Source: Paracyclopina nana
Lineage: Eukaryota; Arthropoda; Copepoda; Cyclopoida; Cyclopettidae
Reading direction: 5' to 3'
Assembly: GCA_019096065.1 (NCBI GenBank)
Contig: JAGUCH010000001.1
Coordinates: 3,534,001 to 3,598,000, forward strand
Length of the DNA: 64,000 nt
Shown: positions 60,786-64,000 of the stretch, one piece after another
Position numbering within the stretch: the stretch's first letter is position 1
Layout: each line of letters opens with the position of its first letter
Program-made: the position numbers and the translations under genes
The notes under the pieces: model-generated
Databases searched by the model: none
What the model was told of the DNA's origin: nothing
Seen by the model: only the letters and a program-made list of their open reading frames with translations

Positions 60786-63064
60786 ATGTCGACCGCCGCG
60801 GCTGAGACCAAGCTGAAAAAGGTTAAGAAGGTGGTAAAGAAAGGCCTGGGCAGCTCAGGCGAGACGGAAACGACAACGATCACGACAACTACCACGACTT
60901 TGTCTAGCAATGGCGGCGACAATCAGGACACTCCCAGGTAAAAGCTGGCACTTTTCTGACAGCATGTTTACATCTCGAGCCCTTAAAGAAATCATTTGCG
61001 GTAATATTCAGTATTTTACCGCGACCCCAGCAGTCATGAGCACTCCACTGGAATCGAGCGAAGCACTCGAAATTAGGTGGAAGCCGCAATTATGAAAAGT
61101 AACGCTTGAGTATATTTGATTTCGTTTCCACTAGCGTTGAAGAAAGCAAACATATCGAGGAATTCTACGAGGAGAAAATGTTTTGCCACCACTGCGACGA
61201 CTCGTTGGCTGGCCACCGCTACGTTCTCCGTGACGACCATCCCTACTGCATCAAATGCTACGAAAACGTGTTTGCCAACAATTGCGACGAGTGCGGAAAA
61301 ATCATCGGAATCGACTCCAAGGTAAGTGTTGGTGTGCTCGCTGTTGGATCCTCAAACTGGGACTTGAGTGTTGAAAGATTAATGATTTGTCACGGCGTAG
61401 CTTTCCATTTTGAAGGACTTGTCTTACAAAGAAAAGCACTGGCACGAGGCTTGCTTTGTCTGCTCTAAATGTAGAGCTTCATTGGTCGACAAGCAGTTCG
61501 GATCAAAGGCCGATCGGATCTACTGCGGACCGTGCTACGATGCCCAGTTTGCCACAAGATGCGACGGATGTGGCGACGTGTTCAGGGCAGGTACCAAGCT
61601 TTCGATTAACAAAATTCCTTTTAAATTGACACGCATCTTCACGGCTAAGGCATGAAGAAAATGGAATACAAAACTCGTCAGTGGCACGAAAAGTGCTTCA
61701 TCTGCTGCACTTGCCATAACCCCATTGGAACGAAGTCGTTCATTCCCAAGGAGCACGACATCTATTGCGCTAAGTGCTACGAGGACAAGTTTGCCACAAA
61801 GTGCATCAAATGTAACAAGGTGAGTCAAACCTGCACTTGAGGGCCAAATAGCATTGCATTTTTGTGGACCATAGGTGATCACCCAAGGAGGAGTTACCTA
61901 CAGGAATGACCCCTGGCATAGGGAATGCTTCACTTGCACGCACTGCCAAAAGTCGTTGGCCGGCCAAAGATTCACATCCAGGGATGACAAGCCTTATTGC
62001 GCCGAATGCTTTGGAGAGCTCTTTTCCAAGCGGTGCACTGCTTGCTCCAAGCCAATCACAGGTAAAAATGGCCTGTTTACTCATCACACTTTCAAAGCAA
62101 AATCTTCATGGGATCTTAACAACTGCCCCAAAAAAATCAATCTCGCATGCGCATGATAATTTCAACAATAACAGGAATCGGAGGAACCAGATTCATCTCA
62201 TTCGAAGGCCGTCATTGGCACAATGACTGCTTCGTTTGCTCCTCGTGTCGGGGATCCTTGGTGGGAAAAGGCTTCATTACAGACTCGGATGATATCATTT
62301 GTCCGGAATGTGCCAAGAAGAAACTCATGGCTGATACAGTGGAACAGTAACACCAATTAGCTCTTCCCGTATCATATTCACTTTACTTGATTTGTTTGCA
62401 CTTTTCTTAACAAAAGGAAGTAATAAAATACTCTTTTTTGCTAGCTGTTTTACACGCACGCACTGCAATTCTGCATGACGTTGCTTGGCTTCTAGGTACT
62501 CTAGGCGAATTAACCTGAGAAAACAGAAAGCAATTTTTGCTTGCCCTATATACTATACTCCTACTATATGCACACTCTCTGTTACTATCGAAGACTTCGT
62601 ATGAGGATGCTGCTTTTCCCAAAAGAGTGTGAGTGATTTTCCCTACCCAGTTCATCTCACAAATGAGGAGCTGTTTAAGCTCAACATCTCCTTAATTTAT
62701 TAGTGCACGCGTCGTTTACTTTAAGGCTCAAAAAAGCGTTAGTACTGCTTTTTGGAGACCAGACCTTAGCGTCTTGCATATTTGCTTGTTTTGATGAGAA
62801 GGCTCCAAAAGACGAGCCCGCCTGCTTTTCGGTTTGGAACGATGAAAAGAGGTGCTTTTGCTAATTTCAGGTAAAGGTGGCTTTGGCAACACCAAGTTCA
62901 TCGCCTTTGAAAAGTCAGCCTGGCACTACGAATGCTTCATCTGCGCTCACTGCAACGAATCCATGGTGGGCAAGGGATTTATTCAGGAAGAAGGCAGCAT
63001 CATTTGCCCAGAGTGTGCGCGAAAAAAAATGTTGGAAGAGATGGAGGCAGAAAATCAAGAGTAG
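60786..63064 (+). CDS. Lmpt: four-and-a-half LIM protein (FHL/limpet) with alternative last exons
   Basis: Adaptor protein of the FHL family, usually found in muscle and nucleus. Shared exons are 60786-60937, 61135-61321, 61416-61590, 61650-61819 and 61875-62061. Two competing terminal exons follow in the same phase: 62175-62350 and 62871-63064. The N-terminal exon is Lys/Thr-rich (MSTAAAETKLKK). Then come a half LIM (FCHHCDDSLAGHRY), LIM1 (HWHEACFVCSKC), LIM2 (QWHEKCFICCTC), LIM3 (PWHRECFTCTHC) and LIM4, finished by HWHNDCFVCSSC or by AWHYECFICAHC. All zinc-ligand Cys/His are present in both versions. The isoforms are about 295 and 300 aa. AATAAA at 62422 and 63263 would serve the two ends. 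Drosophila limpet makes many isoforms, so other starts are likely. Confidence 0.93.
62422..62427 (+). terminator. proximal polyadenylation signal, LIM gene
   Basis: AATAAA lies 72 bp after the stop of the first alternative last exon, so that exon can act as a true 3' end. Confidence 0.5.
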
Positions 63065-63262
63065 TCACTTTCAACGACAAACTCGATATTTGCACATTCT
63101 GATCACACTAATTGTACATAACGAGAGAAAAATGCTTGTATGCGAAAGCCTCTGAACTAACCCCCAAAAATGCTTGTATCCAAACAAGTCCCACACTATT
63201 CAATATGGTAAAAGAATTATTATCATTTTGGCTGATGGCTGCTTGTGAATTATTGTTCTTGC

Positions 63263-63268
63263 AATAAA
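63263..63268 (+). terminator. distal polyadenylation signal, LIM gene
   Basis: AATAAA lies about 200 bp after the stop of the second alternative last exon. Confidence 0.5.
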
Positions 63269-63459
63269 GAAACAAATATCATAAGTTACAATAATTTCGA
63301 GCACTCATTGTAACAGTGCCTTTTTGAGAAAATGGCCATTTAACCGAAGCTGCTTTTTGCACCAGTCGATTGGTCGGCCGGTTTTCTCTTCGCTCCGCCT
63401 CTAGTGCTAAAAGTGAAAGCTCTTTTAGGAAGCTGGTAATTCAGTCGGTCTGCTTTTAC

Positions 63460-64000
63460 ATGATGGAGCACAACCACCACCAGTATACGCCGAAAAAGTC
63501 AAACAACTTGAGCTTTTCCATCAGTAACATCCTTAGCACGGAAGCTTCTGATCAAAACTCGAGTTGCAAGGACGACTCGGATAACTCTGATGTCGGCTCC
63601 GAATCTGGCACTATTGCTGAAAAATCTGAGGATGTCATGAAGAAAAGGCCCGAATCGGGACGTCAAACCCCGGAAGAGGAAGATGGCGGATTTTCTCCCC
63701 CCACAGGATCTTGCTTGCAGTCATCATCGCTAATTTCGCACGAGTTTTCGCCATGGCTTTATCGGCCCATGCCCCTACCCGGTTACATTCCCCTACAGAC
63801 TAGTTTTTTGGCATCAAAATTCGCAGGTTTGCCCTTGCTTTCAACGAGTCCTTACAAATTTGCAATTTTTGTACAAGAAGAAAATGTGTTTTCAGGCCCA
63901 CTTACCCCGCGACGAATAGGCCACCCTTACCAGAATAGAACGCCCCCCAAACGAAAAAAGCCTCGCACTTCGTTTTCACGCCTTCAAATTTGTGAACTGG
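63460..64000 (+). CDS. C15: TLX/C15 (clawless)-type homeobox gene, 5' part only
   Basis: NK-class homeodomain transcription factor; only the first exon and the start of the second lie in the window. Exons are 63460-63826 and 63896 to the window end, joined in phase 1. The start is ATG ATG GAG. An Engrailed-homology-1 repressor motif (SFSISNILS) lies at about residues 19-27, as in TLX proteins. After a Ser/Glu-rich region and a Pro-rich stretch (PLPGYIPLQ), the second exon reaches [19 protein letters not shown], the TLX-type homeodomain N-terminal arm and helix 1. The rest of the homeodomain is beyond 64000. Confidence 0.92.
   Translation, partial: MMEHNHHQYTPKKSNNLSFSISNILSTEASDQNSSCKDDSDNSDVGSESGTIAEKSEDVMKKRPESGRQTPEEEDGGFSPPTGSCLQSSSLISHEFSPWLYRPMPLPGYIPLQTSFLASKFAGLPLLSTSPYKFAIFVQEENVFSGPLTPRRIGHPYQNRTPPKRKKPRTSFSRLQICEL

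Overview
This window is eukaryotic and most like a compact arthropod-type invertebrate genome. Genes are split by canonical GT-AG introns, most of them about 45-110 bp. The recognisable proteins are animal orthologues (TRAPPC10, PPP4R4, BNIP3, GTF2H3, TRABID, GPLD1, an ACSBG acyl-CoA synthetase, a four-and-a-half-LIM protein, a TLX/C15 homeobox protein). The species cannot be fixed from the sequence. No rRNA, tRNA, CRISPR array or prokaryotic signal was seen. Exon limits were read by eye from splice sites, reading phase and similarity to remembered family members; no database search was run.

Layout. 1-351: possible last exon of an unidentified plus-strand gene. 2069-10652 (-): TRAPPC10, about 18 exons. 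11065-11548: a palindrome-ended repeat. 12948-18426 or further (-): PPP4R4-like PP4 regulatory subunit with a very long disordered tail. 21554-22465 (+): BNIP3/NIX mitophagy receptor. 22847-23751 (-): GTF2H3, convergent with BNIP3. 25094-27660 (+): TRABID/ZRANB1 deubiquitinase. 28015-29057 (+): secreted astacin protease whose coding end overlaps by 19 bp the coding end of GPLD1 (29039-31942, -).

32295-41149 is an 8.86-kb DNA transposon bounded by short inverted repeats. It carries two divergent genes: a DDE-type transposase (+) and a 1222-aa highly charged accessory protein (-). A short motif around ATTAATGA, often near CAAAGT/ACTTTG, recurs through its non-coding DNA, including most of its introns. 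Just beyond it (41266-43552, -) lies a CSAD/glutamate-decarboxylase-like pseudogene that keeps its introns and has several disabling lesions; one intron contains a 173-bp MITE.

44376-47602: a diverged MITE fragment, a frameshifted gene relic, a disordered-protein gene (45464-46207, -) and a small uncertain ORF. 50454-51532 (-): carbohydrate-sulfotransferase-like protein with degenerate PAPS sites. 53442-57721 (+): ACSBG-type acyl-CoA synthetase with an altered ATP loop. 58302-58565 (+): an orphan exon candidate. 59651-60106: a 456-bp MITE with Transib-like ends. 60786-63064 (+): FHL/limpet LIM protein with two alternative last exons. 63460-64000 (+): start of a TLX/C15 homeobox gene cut by the window edge.

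The host genes are mostly unrelated housekeeping, trafficking and developmental genes, not one pathway. The astacin/GPLD1 pair are both secreted hydrolases. The two transposon genes probably act together in transposition.
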